Program-made: the position numbers and the translations under genes
Part shown: positions 1 through 8,545 of the stretch, in pieces
How positions within the stretch are numbered: position 1 is the first letter of the stretch
How the letters are laid out: each line of letters begins with the position of its first letter
The notes under the pieces: model-generated
What the model was told of the DNA's origin: nothing
Database searches by the model: none
Seen by the model: only the letters and a program-made list of their open reading frames with translations
Assembly: GCA_016235455.1 (NCBI GenBank)
Contig: JACRKZ010000018.1
Coordinates: 62,001-126,000, forward strand
Reading direction: 5' to 3'
Origin: Armatimonadota bacterium
GTDB lineage: Bacteria > Armatimonadota > UBA10988
Length of the DNA: 64,000 bases

Positions 1-1997
1 TCGGCCAGCTCACGCTGGTCGATGGCCAGGATGCCCAGGTTCGCCAGCGCCACCACCTCCCCCCGCCGGTCGCCCAAGTCGCGGTAACAGGCCAACGCTT
101 CCAGCTGCTGGCCGCGCGCCGCTGGCGCATCGCCCAGCAGACGGCACAGAATGCCCAGCTCGTTGCGGGCACGAGCCCGGTCGAGCGGCGCGCCGCCGTC
201 ACGCGCCAAGGCCTGCTCCAGTTGCTGCCGGCCCTCGGCCAGCATGCCGCGCGCCGCCCAGTACCAACCCAGCAGGCCGGCCAGCGCCAGGCCCAGCGCG
301 GCGCCGGCGGAGGCCACGTCGCACCAGGCCAGTGCCGCTCGCAGGTTGTCCTGCTCGTCGTCCAGGCGGCGCAGGCCCTCGTCGCCGCCCATCGGCGGCT
401 CAGCCCGGCGCGCCAGCTCCAGGCACCAGCCCAGGTGCCGGTCGCGCACTTGCTCGACGCCGCCCTGCTCCAGCAGGCGCTCGGCGGCATACTGCCGCAC
501 GGTCTCCAGCAAGCGGTCGCGGCCGGTCTCGTCGTCATGCACCACCAACGACTTGTCAACCAGGCCGGCCAGCCGGTCCAGAAGTTCCCAGTCCTCGTCG
601 CCGTCGCCGCACACCGCCGCCACCGCTTCGAGCGGCCAGCCGCCGGCGAAGACGCTGAGCCGCGCCAGCAGTTGCCGCTCGTCGGCGTCGAGCAGGTCGT
701 AGCTCCAGTCGATGAGCGCCTGCAGCGTGCGTTGGCGCGGCAAGGCCGTGCGGCTGCCGCCGGTCAGCAGGCGGAAGCGTTGGTCGAGCCGCTGCGCGAG
801 TTGCGGCAGCGTCATCGAGCGCACGCGCGCCGCGGCGAGCTCCAGCGCCAGCGGGATGCCGTCGAGCCGACGGCAGACCTCCGCCGCCGCCTCACGGTTG
901 GCCTCGCTCAGCACAAAGCCCGGCGAGACGGCGGCGGCGCGCCGCGCCAGCAGCTCGACCGCCTCATCGAGCCCCAGCGACGGCACCGGATAGGTCACTT
1001 CGCCCGCGATGCCCAATGCCTCGCGACTGGTCACGAGGACCCTGAGCGCCGGGCAGCCGCGCAGCAGCGCCTCGGCCAGCAGGGCCGCCGCATGAATGAC
1101 ATGCTCGCAGTTGTCCAGCACCAGCAGCGCGCTCTGGCCGGCCAGATGCGCGGTCACGGCCGCCAGGGCATCGCGGCCGGGCTCCTCCTTGAGGCCGAGG
1201 CTGGTCGCGACCGCGCCGGCCACCAGGTCGGGATCGGCCACCGCCGCCAGCTCGGTCAGCCAGATGCCATCACCGTCGGCCACCAGTTGCTCGGCGGCCA
1301 CCGCCAGTGCCAGCCGCGTCTTACCCGTGCCGCCGACGCCGGTCAGCGTGACCAGCCGGCCGGCGCGCAGCAGCGACGCCACCTCGTTCAGTTCGCGCTG
1401 GCGGCCCACCAGATCGTCGGCTGGGACAGGCAGGTTGTTGGGCACCTCGTCGAGTGACAGCGGGCGCCGACGATCGTCCGGCAGGTCCGCGTGGACGAGC
1501 TGAAAGATGCGCTCGGGCAGGCGGAAGTCGCGCAGCCGGTGCCGACCCAGATCACGCAAGGTCACACCATCGGGTGGCACGGCGGGCACCGCCAGCTCCG
1601 CCAGCAGCACCTGGTCACCTTGAGCCACGGCCAGCAAGCGAGCGGCCCGGTTGAGCGGGCTGCCGAAGTAGTCGCCGTCGCGCAGTTCCGCCGGGCCGCG
1701 GCTCAGCGCCATGCGCGTGGGTAGTTCCAGGCCGTCGGGCCAGACCACGGCGCGGAGCGCGCGCTGTCCGTCGAGCGCGGCGCGAAGCGCATCGGCCGGC
1801 TCCGTGAACGCGGCGCAGAGCCCGTCGCCCAGCGTCTTGAAGACAATGCCACCAGCCGCCTCCACGGCCTGGCGCAAACGGGCCTCATGCTCGGGCAGGG
1901 CGGCGGCCATGGCCTGAGCGTGCGACTCCCAGAGCCGCGTGGAGCCCTGGATGTCGGTGAACAGAAAGGTCACCTCGCTGTCAGCATGGCCAGCCAT
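1..1997 (-). CDS. Class III adenylate/guanylate cyclase-domain protein fused to AAA/NB-ARC-type ATPase (partial, 3' end outside window)
   Basis: Reading the minus strand from an ATG at 1997 gives an open frame running off the window edge (about 665 codons seen). Residues 1-170 form a class III nucleotide cyclase domain: it opens VTFLFTDIQGST, with the metal-binding Asp in FTDI, and a second Asp lies in KTLGDGL. A P-loop ATPase follows with GVGGTGKTRLAL as Walker A, LLVLDNCEHV as Walker B and an EALGIAGE-type sensor region, then a winged-helix/TPR-like tail (LLETVRQYAAERLLEQGG). This order is common in signalling ATPases of the LuxR/AfsR (STAND) kind. An in-frame TGA lies five codons before the start, so no longer N-terminus is possible. 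It is last in the minus-strand glycan run, 110 bp after the SGNH gene; whether it is cotranscribed is unknown. Catalytic activity is inferred only. Confidence 0.85.
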   Translation of the reverse strand, partial: MAGHADSEVTFLFTDIQGSTRLWESHAQAMAAALPEHEARLRQAVEAAGGIVFKTLGDGLCAAFTEPADALRAALDGQRALRAVVWPDGLELPTRMALSRGPAELRDGDYFGSPLNRAARLLAVAQGDQVLLAELAVPAVPPDGVTLRDLGRHRLRDFRLPERIFQLVHADLPDDRRRPLSLDEVPNNLPVPADDLVGRQRELNEVASLLRAGRLVTLTGVGGTGKTRLALAVAAEQLVADGDGIWLTELAAVADPDLVAGAVATSLGLKEEPGRDALAAVTAHLAGQSALLVLDNCEHVIHAAALLAEALLRGCPALRVLVTSREALGIAGEVTYPVPSLGLDEAVELLARRAAAVSPGFVLSEANREAAAEVCRRLDGIPLALELAAARVRSMTLPQLAQRLDQRFRLLTGGSRTALPRQRTLQALIDWSYDLLDADERQLLARLSVFAGGWPLEAVAAVCGDGDEDWELLDRLAGLVDKSLVVHDDETGRDRLLETVRQYAAERLLEQGGVEQVRDRHLGWCLELARRAEPPMGGDEGLRRLDDEQDNLRAALAWCDVASAGAALGLALAGLLGWYWAARGMLAEGRQQLEQALARDGGAPLDRARARNELGILCRLLGDAPAARGQQLEALACYRDLGDRRGEVVALANLGILAIDQRELA

Positions 1998-2107
1998 GCC
2001 TGCCAGTGTACCTCACGGCGAGGGCTGACATGTAGCACGACCACGAGGCGGCCCAGGATGGGCACGCCGACCCGTCGCTGGCAACTCGGCTGGCAGAGGG
2101 TTGCTGG

Positions 2108-3280
2108 CTAGGTACTGAAGTAGGCCAACATCATCCGCGCCAGCACCTCTCGGCCGCGGTCGTTGGCGTGGACTGCATCGCGCATGAACCAGCTGTACGA
2201 CCGACCGCAGTGCGCCATGTACTCGTTCCAGGCCAAACCGACATCGAGGAAGGCGGTTTGCTCTTCCTCTGCCAGGGCGCGCAAGCCAGTGCGGTAGGCT
2301 GCCATCCTGGTCAGCCGTTCGGCGAAGGCGGGACCTTCGGCGCCGCTCAGGCCGGCTGGCCACAGGCGGGGGTCGCCGTCGATACCCACCGGGTCGGTCA
2401 TCAGCAGGATCTCGGTCACCCCACCGGCGCGGGCCTGGCGGACCACCGAGCGGATAGCGTCGAGGTCGTAGTTGTGCGAGATACCGCCGATCATGAGCAA
2501 GCCTGGGCGATGCCGCAGGACGTACCGCTGCACACGGTCCTCCTCGCGGTAGTACCAGCAGCCCGTGCTGCTGCGCACCGAGGCGATGACATCGATCTGC
2601 GATCTGGGCCATGCGCGCTCGGTGAGCACCGCCCACGGTGCATTGGCCGTGTCGTTGACAATGCTGTCGCCCAGCATCACCACGCGCCGGCGACCGCGCC
2701 TGGCCAGCGCGTCGAAGGTCTGCGGCAGGCGCTCGACGCGGTCGGCCGGCGGCTGCCAGTTGACTGGCGGGATGCGGCGTTCGGTGCCATCGGACCACGC
2801 GCAGACCTCGCCGCGCGAGGCCCGCGACAGGCGCACGTCCTCGATCTCCATGACCGTGCCGGGCGACCGTGGATGGAACCGCAGGAACACGCCAACCGAG
2901 TCGGCGTGCGCCAGGAAGCAGGCGTCCACCACGCCGCCGCCGTTGTCGTCGATGCCGCTGTAGAAGTCGGCTGGCAACTCGGCGCCGGAGCGGTCGACGA
3001 ACACGGCCACCCACATGGCCGGGCCGGTGGTGCGCACACGAAAGCGCACGCGGTAATGCGTCAGCGGCTCGACGGGGCACTTGGGGCTCTGCCAGGTGGG
3101 CCCGGTGGTGAAAAGCGCGCGTTTGCGCCACTCGGCGCCGCTCTCCGCGCCGACCCGGGCCACGATGCTCCAGCCGTATTCGGTGGGATCGTGCTCAAAG
3201 GTGGCGCGCATGAGTGGATAGGAGTCGGCACCAACCGATGCCGCAAGCAATGCTCCTGAAGTCAGACCAGTTAACGACAT
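2108..3280 (-). CDS. Secreted SGNH/GDSL-type hydrolase, copy 1
   Basis: 390 aa with a short hydrophobic N-terminus (LTSGALLAASVGADS) that looks like a signal peptide. Residues 20-160 resemble a carbohydrate-binding jelly roll (FRVRTTGPAMWVAVFVDRSG, MEIEDVRLSRAS). The C-terminal half is an SGNH hydrolase: the nucleophile Ser206 is in VMLGDSIVND, a Gly of block II in RSSTGCW, the block III Asn270 in GGISHN, and the block V Asp368/His371 in RDAVHANDRG. Members deacetylate or de-esterify glycans, but the substrate cannot be told from sequence. The gene at 3587-4759 is a close paralogue, so this is a tandem duplication with both catalytic sets intact. A TATAAT box about 70 bp upstream suggests it has its own promoter. 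Confidence 0.8.
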   Translation of the reverse strand: MSLTGLTSGALLAASVGADSYPLMRATFEHDPTEYGWSIVARVGAESGAEWRKRALFTTGPTWQSPKCPVEPLTHYRVRFRVRTTGPAMWVAVFVDRSGAELPADFYSGIDDNGGGVVDACFLAHADSVGVFLRFHPRSPGTVMEIEDVRLSRASRGEVCAWSDGTERRIPPVNWQPPADRVERLPQTFDALARRGRRRVVMLGDSIVNDTANAPWAVLTERAWPRSQIDVIASVRSSTGCWYYREEDRVQRYVLRHRPGLLMIGGISHNYDLDAIRSVVRQARAGGVTEILLMTDPVGIDGDPRLWPAGLSGAEGPAFAERLTRMAAYRTGLRALAEEEQTAFLDVGLAWNEYMAHCGRSYSWFMRDAVHANDRGREVLARMMLAYFST

Positions 3281-3586
3281 AACCCTCGCCGGGACACATC
3301 ATACCGGCGGCCGTGGATGTGCACCACGGTCACCGCCGTGTTTGGCCAATTATAGCTACACGCTCGCCGGCGTTGGAGGCGTCATCTCTGGCCAGCGTGG
3401 CTTGGCGCGTTGGGCTCTTGGCCGACACGCTCCTCTCATACCACATCCCCTCTGGCGGCCAATGGACCTCAGATGACGGCGAAGTCACGGCCGCGAAGCG
3501 CTGTGGCCAGGGCGGCACGCAGGTCTTCGGCGACACGCGCCAACGCGTTCACGGCGCGACGCTGGGCGGGGTCAGGGGCGCGGCGG
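3281..3586. other. Intergenic region between the two SGNH genes
   Basis: About 306 bp with no convincing gene. On the minus strand a frame continues past the stop of copy 2 (frame ending near 3469) and reads like a short amphipathic helix, but it has no proper start and no ribosome site. The region carries the promoter candidate for copy 1. Confidence 0.5.
3349..3377 (-). promoter_or_regulatory. Sigma-70-like promoter candidate for SGNH copy 1
   Basis: On the minus strand a perfect TATAAT -10 box (3354 to 3349) is preceded at 17 bp by a poor -35 (TCCAAC, 3377 to 3372). Predicted start of transcription is near 3342, giving about a 60-nt leader to the ATG at 3280. Confidence 0.45.
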
Positions 3587-4759
3587 TTAGCCGCCAAACC
3601 AGGCGAGCATGAGCCGGCCGAGCACCTCGCGACCGCGGTCGTTGGCGTGGACGGCATCGCGCATGAACCAGCCGTACGATCGGCCGCAGTGGGCCATGTA
3701 CTCATTCCAGGCCAGGCCGATGTCGAAGAACGCCGCCTGCTCCTCCGCGGCCAGGGCGCGGAGGCCGGAGCGATAGGCCGCCATGTTGGCCAGCCGCTCG
3801 GCAAAGGCAGGGCCGTCGTCGCCGCTCAGGCCAGCCGGCCAGCCACGCGGGTCGCCGTCGGTACCCACGGGGTCGGTCATCAGCAGGACTTCGGGCACGT
3901 CACCAGCACGAGCCTGGCGCACCACCGAGCGGATGGCGTCCAGGTCGCAGTTGTGTGAGATGCCGCCGATGATCAGCAGCCCCGGATGGTGACGCAGGAC
4001 ATACTGCTCCACGCGGTCGTCCTCACGGTAGTACCAGCAGCCCGTGCCGCTCCTGACCGCGGCGACGACGTCGATGCGTGCCCTCGGTCGCACGCGCTCG
4101 GTGAGCACGGCCCAGGGCGCGTTGGCGGTGTCCATGACGATGCTGTCGCCGAGCATCACCACGGTCAGGCGCTGGCCTCGCGCCAGTGCCTCGAAGGTCT
4201 GCGGCAGGCGCTCGGCACGGCCAGCCGGCGGCTGCCAGGTAACCGGCGGGATGAGCCGCACGATGGAGTCCGACCAGGCGCAGACCTCACCGCGCGAGGC
4301 CCGCGACAGGCGCACATCCTCGATCTCCATGGCCGTGCCCGGCGAGCGTGGATGGAAACGCAGCGATACGGCGACCGCGTCGACGTGGGCCTGGAAGCAG
4401 GCGTCCACCGAGCCGCCGCCGTTGTCGTCGATGCCGTTGTAGAAGTCGGCTGCCATCTCGGTGCCGGCGCGGTCGACGAACACCGCCGCCCACAGTGCCG
4501 GGCCGTTCGTGCGCACGCGGAAGCGGACGCGGTAGTGCACCAGCGCCTCCACCGGGCAGCGTGGACTCTGCCACATCGGCCCGGTGGTGAACAACGAGCG
4601 CTTGCGCCACTCAGCGCCGGTGGCCGCGCCGTCGCGCGCGACGATGCGCCAGCCGTACTCGGTGGGATCCTGCTCGAATGTCGCCCGCATCAGTGGGTAG
4701 GCATCGGCTTGCACCGAGGCCGCCAGCAGAGCTCCGGCAGTCACACCCGACAGCATCAT
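3587..4759 (-). CDS. Secreted SGNH/GDSL-type hydrolase, copy 2
   Basis: About 390 aa, clearly homologous to copy 1 along its whole length, with many identical blocks (GAEWRKR, FTTGP, GIDDNGGG, FHPRSPGT, MAHCGRSY). The catalytic set is kept: GDSI nucleophile block, GGISHN and RDAVHAND. The start is uncertain: the frame is open to a TTG at 4771, but the tandem ATG codons at 4759/4756 give a better signal peptide (MMLSGVTAGALLAASVQADA). It lies 84 bp after the DUF2961 gene on the same strand, so cotranscription with the alpha-galactosidase group is plausible. Same family limits on substrate as copy 1. Confidence 0.8.
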   Translation of the reverse strand: MMLSGVTAGALLAASVQADAYPLMRATFEQDPTEYGWRIVARDGAATGAEWRKRSLFTTGPMWQSPRCPVEALVHYRVRFRVRTNGPALWAAVFVDRAGTEMAADFYNGIDDNGGGSVDACFQAHVDAVAVSLRFHPRSPGTAMEIEDVRLSRASRGEVCAWSDSIVRLIPPVTWQPPAGRAERLPQTFEALARGQRLTVVMLGDSIVMDTANAPWAVLTERVRPRARIDVVAAVRSGTGCWYYREDDRVEQYVLRHHPGLLIIGGISHNCDLDAIRSVVRQARAGDVPEVLLMTDPVGTDGDPRGWPAGLSGDDGPAFAERLANMAAYRSGLRALAAEEQAAFFDIGLAWNEYMAHCGRSYGWFMRDAVHANDRGREVLGRLMLAWFGG

Positions 4760-4843
4760 CGTAGCCGCCAAGTTCCATCGAGGCGGCGGCGGCCCGCGAC
4801 CATCGCGGGACCGCCACCCGATTCGCAGATTGTACGTCTGCGA

Positions 4844-5944
4844 TTAGACCACTTCCAGGTCGTCGCGGTTGCCGAGCGCGGGAAATGGCGCATGCGGCTC
4901 GGCCTGGTACCAGTACGCCACCGAGGCGATATCGTCCTGTAGCGGCAGGTATCGCCCTTCGGAGCGCCAGCCGATGGCCTGCATGGTGATGCGAATGTCG
5001 CTGCCGAAGCGGATCGGGTCCATGATGTGGAAGCGATACAGCCCGTGGCGATTGCCCACCTTGAAGTCGGTCTTGCCCCACGGATAGCCCAGGAAGGGTG
5101 CCGTGTAGTTCTCGCCAAAGCCCCACGCACCGCCGAAGTAGTCCTCGGTGCCCGTTCCGCAGATGGTCGGATACTCGTCGTCGCCGTCGAGGAAGACCTT
5201 GAACTCGCCTTCGCCCCACCAACCTTCGCTGTTCTGCTGCCAGGCCATGTACACGCCGACATACTGGCCCTGGCCCTTCACGCCGTCGAGAATGACGTAG
5301 TCCTCGCCGTAGGCCAGCGGGTTGGAGCGCCGGAACTGGGCGTGGAAGTAGGCCTCGTCGTGCGGCACCTCGACCAGCGCATAGTTGATGGTGTAGAAGA
5401 ACCCGCCTTGGGCCTCCGGTGCGCGGTTCTCGACGGTGATGCGGGCGTGCCGCCGGAACGGCATGGGGAAGTAGCAGTTCATGCCGCCGCTGGGGTTGAC
5501 GTTGATCGGCATGCTCAACACTTTGGCGCGCTTGGCGAACCCGCAGCAGAACAGGTCGCCGATGGGCACCTCGACGCTGGGCTCGTCTTCATCGTCCCAA
5601 TACATGCGCAGGATGAGGTCGCGGTAGCGCTTCTCCTCGACCGTGATTCAGATGTGTTGGATGACGCCGGGCCCGCTGACATCCATCAGCGTGGTGGTGC
5701 TGCCGGCGGGCAGCGTGATGCACGGGCGCACTTTCCACTTCACGCCCAGGTCGCGCGCACAGGCGTTGGGTCCGTCCCACTGCTGGCCAATCTGGCGCAC
5801 GGCGGGCTGCGGGTCCGCGCTGAGTTCGGCCATGCCGCCACAGCCGGGCTCGCCGTAGACGTTCTCTGCGGTGATCGACCGGGTCTTGGCCGCCGAGAGG
5901 CGACTGATGTTGCCCAGATGCGAATGAAGGCCGGGGTCCGACAT
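4844..5944 (-). pseudogene. DUF2961 glycan-associated protein interrupted by one in-frame TGA
   Basis: The frame is 367 codons from ATG 5944 to the stop at 4844 and is open except for a TGA at 5648-5650 (minus strand). Before it the protein reads MSDPGLHSHLGNISRL to GPGVIQHI; after it ITVEEKRYRDLILRMYWDDE continues without any shift, followed by typical DUF2961 blocks (INVNPSGGMNCYFPMPF, GTGTEDYFGGAWGFG, YRFHIMDPIRF). From memory of the family, Trp (HIWIT) is usual at the stop position, so TGG to TGA is the simplest change. DUF2961 proteins form double jelly rolls and some act as glycoside hydrolases (GH172). It starts 10 bp after the alpha-galactosidase stop. Either a recent nonsense mutation or a base-call error; other genes here use TGA as a real stop, so recoding is unlikely. 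Confidence 0.8.
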
Positions 5945-5954
5945 GCTCAGCTCC

Positions 5955-8438
5955 TTACTTCTCGGGATTGGCCGGCGCCTTGCGCCGGTACGTGACCAGG
6001 GCCATGCCCGGCTTGTCGGGCACGTCCAGCACCAGCCGAGCCAGCGCCTCGCCCGACGCCTCCTGGCGGCGGCCGGTGTCCACGTAGCTCAGCTCATAGG
6101 TTGCCGCCGGGTCCAGGCTGTGCAGCGCGACCTCCACCGACGGATGCGGGCTCGCCGCGCGGCGGAAACAGAAGACCGCGCCCTCGCCCAGGTCGGGCCG
6201 ATCGAGCTGCCAGGCGCACCATTTGTCGGGCTCGACATTGACCGGCAGCAGGTTGTAGTGATCGCCCAGCCACAGCGGACGCAGCGCCTTGGTCTCGCCG
6301 ATGCGGCGCTGCACCAAGGGCAGTTCCGCGGCCAGTGGCGGCCGGCAGACGCTCGCGCCCGTGGTGGCCACGCTGCGCCAGGTGTAGGCATCCCAGCCCC
6401 ACACCCCGGCCGCATGGAGGGGCACCCAGCGGCTCAGGCCCGCCGTCTGCGCCTGGTCCCAGGCCGGCATGGCCTTCCCGCCGCACTGGGTGTCGCTGCG
6501 CCACAGCGGGTAGCTGCGCCGGCACGTTTCAAGGTCGATGCGCCGACCACCGCTGGCGCAGTTGTCGATCTGCAAGCCTGGATGCGCCGCGCGCAGCTCG
6601 TCCCACAGCGTGTACAGCCCCTCGATGTAGCGGATCTCGGTGATGCCCTGCCGCTCCGGCTTGTCTGCCGCCTGCCAGAAGCCCAGCGGGTCGATGTTGA
6701 AGTCGTTGCGGTACACCGTGATGCCCCAGTCGGCGATACAGCGGTTGAGGTGGTCGCGCAGCCAGGCCCGGGCCGCGGGGTCACCCAGGTTGTACAGCCC
6801 ATCGCCGCCGCCCGCGCGCAGCACGAACTCAGGATGCTCGCGACCGATAGCGCTCTGCGAATGTACGCGTTCGGGCTCGAACCACAAGACGAAGCCCATG
6901 CGGTTGGCCCGGGCCGCATCACCCAACGGCTTGAGCCCGCGGGGAAAGGCGTCGGGCTTGGGCGTCCAGGAACCGACGCCCGTCGGCCAGCCGCCGACAA
7001 ACCAGCCGGCGTCGAGCCAGAAGCCCTCGACGCCGACCTGCGCCATGGCGTCGATCGCGGCGAGTTGGTTGGCCTCGGTGACCTCGTTGCCCTGGTTGAA
7101 GGCGAACCAGGTGTTCTCGCTCAACGGCGGCAGCGCGGGCTTGCCTTCCCGATCGCGAGGCACGATGGCGCTCAGCATCGTGCGACGCAGCCGGTTGTGA
7201 CCGCGCTGCGGGTCATCGCCCTGCCAGCCGGCCAGCAGCACGCTCGGCAGCCGCACGCTCTCGCCCGCGTGGAGCCGGTAGCGCGAGGTCTGTTGGCCGA
7301 GCGACATGCGCAGCCCGCGGCCGTCGTCGCGCGCCACCTTCAGTTCCCATTGGCCCGACCAGCCGATCGCGCCGATCAGGCCGCCGCCGGGCCAGCTCAG
7401 GTTGAAGAAGGGCAGCGCGCCGTTGGAGGAGCGGCCGCCACCAGGTGCCACCACAACGTCGGTGGCCGGCTTGAGCTCCGTATCGACCGGGAGGAAATCC
7501 GTCTCGGTGCAGGTGCTGCCGTTGGAGCGATGCAGCCAGACGTCGTTGGCGGCCGGCAGGCCCAGTGCCAGATCGAGCGAGCGCGGCAGCTCAATGAGCG
7601 GGCTGTCGGCGTTGCCCTCATTGCGCAGTGTGGTCTGCCATTCCACCGCGGCGGTCGCCTCGTGCCACAGGGCCGAGCATTCGATGGCCAGATGGCTGCC
7701 GGCATCGCGCCAGGTCACCTGAAGCCGGCCCGGCGCCGGCTCGGCGACGGTGCGTGTCCATTCGCGCACCACGGCCGGCTGGCCGTCGAGGCTCAGGCTG
7801 CACGGCGGCGCAACGGCGAAAGTCGGCGGCGCCTGCACGATGGGCAGGTCGTCGAGCCACAGCAGGCGGCCATCGGCCAACTCGACCTGGGCGTCGCACC
7901 AGTCCGACTGGTCCCAGCCCGGCCCGTCGCCGCCGTCGCCCACGCGTAGCGTGAACTCGCGCGCGCCGGTCAGGTCCACCGCCACGGCGACCGGCTCGCC
8001 GCCGCCGCGGCAGAGGTCCGAATGCCACAGTTCCCGCCCACCGGCATCGACGGCGAAGGTGACGCTGCCGCGCGTACCGGCTGTATCGTAGTTGTTGTCA
8101 ATCCCCACCTGCGCGGTGAACCGCTTGGCGGCGGACGGCAACCGCACCGCCAGTTCGCTGACCGAGTGCGTGCCCAGACCGCGGTCGAACGGCTTGGTGC
8201 CGATGCAGAGCGGTGTGTTCATCACCGACTGCCGACGATGGAGCGTGCTGTAGTCCTGCCGGCGCACCTCGATGCCGATCGGCGCCGGCGCGGGCTCCGC
8301 AGCCAGGCCGCGGAAGGCGGCCTCATACCAACCGCGCATCCAGCCGCGTTCCGACGCTGTCGGTGCCAGTTCGTCGGCCAGGCAGCCGGCGGCCAGACAC
8401 GTCGCGAGGAGCAGGACCACCCAGATTCCGTTGCCCAC
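5955..8438 (-). CDS. GH36-type alpha-galactosidase with N-terminal NPCBM domain, exported
   Basis: 827 aa. The N-terminus (VVLLLATCLAAGC) is a signal peptide with a possible lipobox Cys19, so the enzyme may be lipid-anchored. Residues 60-200 form an NPCBM domain (FDRGLGTHSVSEL, VGIDNNYDTAGTRGSV). The rest is a GH36/clan D alpha-galactosidase: a beta-sandwich domain, then the barrel with WLDAGWFVGGWP, nucleophile Asp579 in VYRNDFN, NCASGGRRID, and acid/base Asp649 in LWRSDT. Expected reaction is hydrolysis of terminal alpha-galactosides outside the cytoplasm, from galactomannan, raffinose-type sugars or glycoconjugates. The downstream DUF2961 gene follows by 10 bp and the upstream GH42-like gene precedes by 107 bp. 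With the beta-mannosidase at 18607 this hints at galactomannan use. Confidence 0.9.
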   Translation of the reverse strand: MGNGIWVVLLLATCLAAGCLADELAPTASERGWMRGWYEAAFRGLAAEPAPAPIGIEVRRQDYSTLHRRQSVMNTPLCIGTKPFDRGLGTHSVSELAVRLPSAAKRFTAQVGIDNNYDTAGTRGSVTFAVDAGGRELWHSDLCRGGGEPVAVAVDLTGAREFTLRVGDGGDGPGWDQSDWCDAQVELADGRLLWLDDLPIVQAPPTFAVAPPCSLSLDGQPAVVREWTRTVAEPAPGRLQVTWRDAGSHLAIECSALWHEATAAVEWQTTLRNEGNADSPLIELPRSLDLALGLPAANDVWLHRSNGSTCTETDFLPVDTELKPATDVVVAPGGGRSSNGALPFFNLSWPGGGLIGAIGWSGQWELKVARDDGRGLRMSLGQQTSRYRLHAGESVRLPSVLLAGWQGDDPQRGHNRLRRTMLSAIVPRDREGKPALPPLSENTWFAFNQGNEVTEANQLAAIDAMAQVGVEGFWLDAGWFVGGWPTGVGSWTPKPDAFPRGLKPLGDAARANRMGFVLWFEPERVHSQSAIGREHPEFVLRAGGGDGLYNLGDPAARAWLRDHLNRCIADWGITVYRNDFNIDPLGFWQAADKPERQGITEIRYIEGLYTLWDELRAAHPGLQIDNCASGGRRIDLETCRRSYPLWRSDTQCGGKAMPAWDQAQTAGLSRWVPLHAAGVWGWDAYTWRSVATTGASVCRPPLAAELPLVQRRIGETKALRPLWLGDHYNLLPVNVEPDKWCAWQLDRPDLGEGAVFCFRRAASPHPSVEVALHSLDPAATYELSYVDTGRRQEASGEALARLVLDVPDKPGMALVTYRRKAPANPEK

Positions 8439-8545
8439 CTGTCGTCTCCGCTGTCCGTTCGCGCACGGATTACGGATCGACGGCCCGGGTCCTCCTGCAA
8501 TCGACGCGGACTTGGCCGAGGGCCAACGGCCCTACACCGGTGAGG

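Noticed and set aside
222..1457. 411-codon plus-strand frame at the window start
   Set aside because: Shadow of the partial cyclase/ATPase gene on the minus strand, which has cyclase and P-loop motifs and runs off the edge.
3469..3590. Possible small gene after SGNH copy 2 (ending near GRDFAVI)
   Set aside because: Reads like a helix but has no start with a ribosome site and no homology I recognise.
5648..5650. TGA recoded as Trp or Sec in this genome
   Set aside because: Several genes here end with TGA (for example the stops at 11918-11920 and 26101-26103), and no SECIS-like hairpin is evident after the codon.
5943..7949. 668-codon plus-strand frame opposite the alpha-galactosidase
   Set aside because: Antisense shadow; the minus strand encodes an enzyme with all GH36 motifs.
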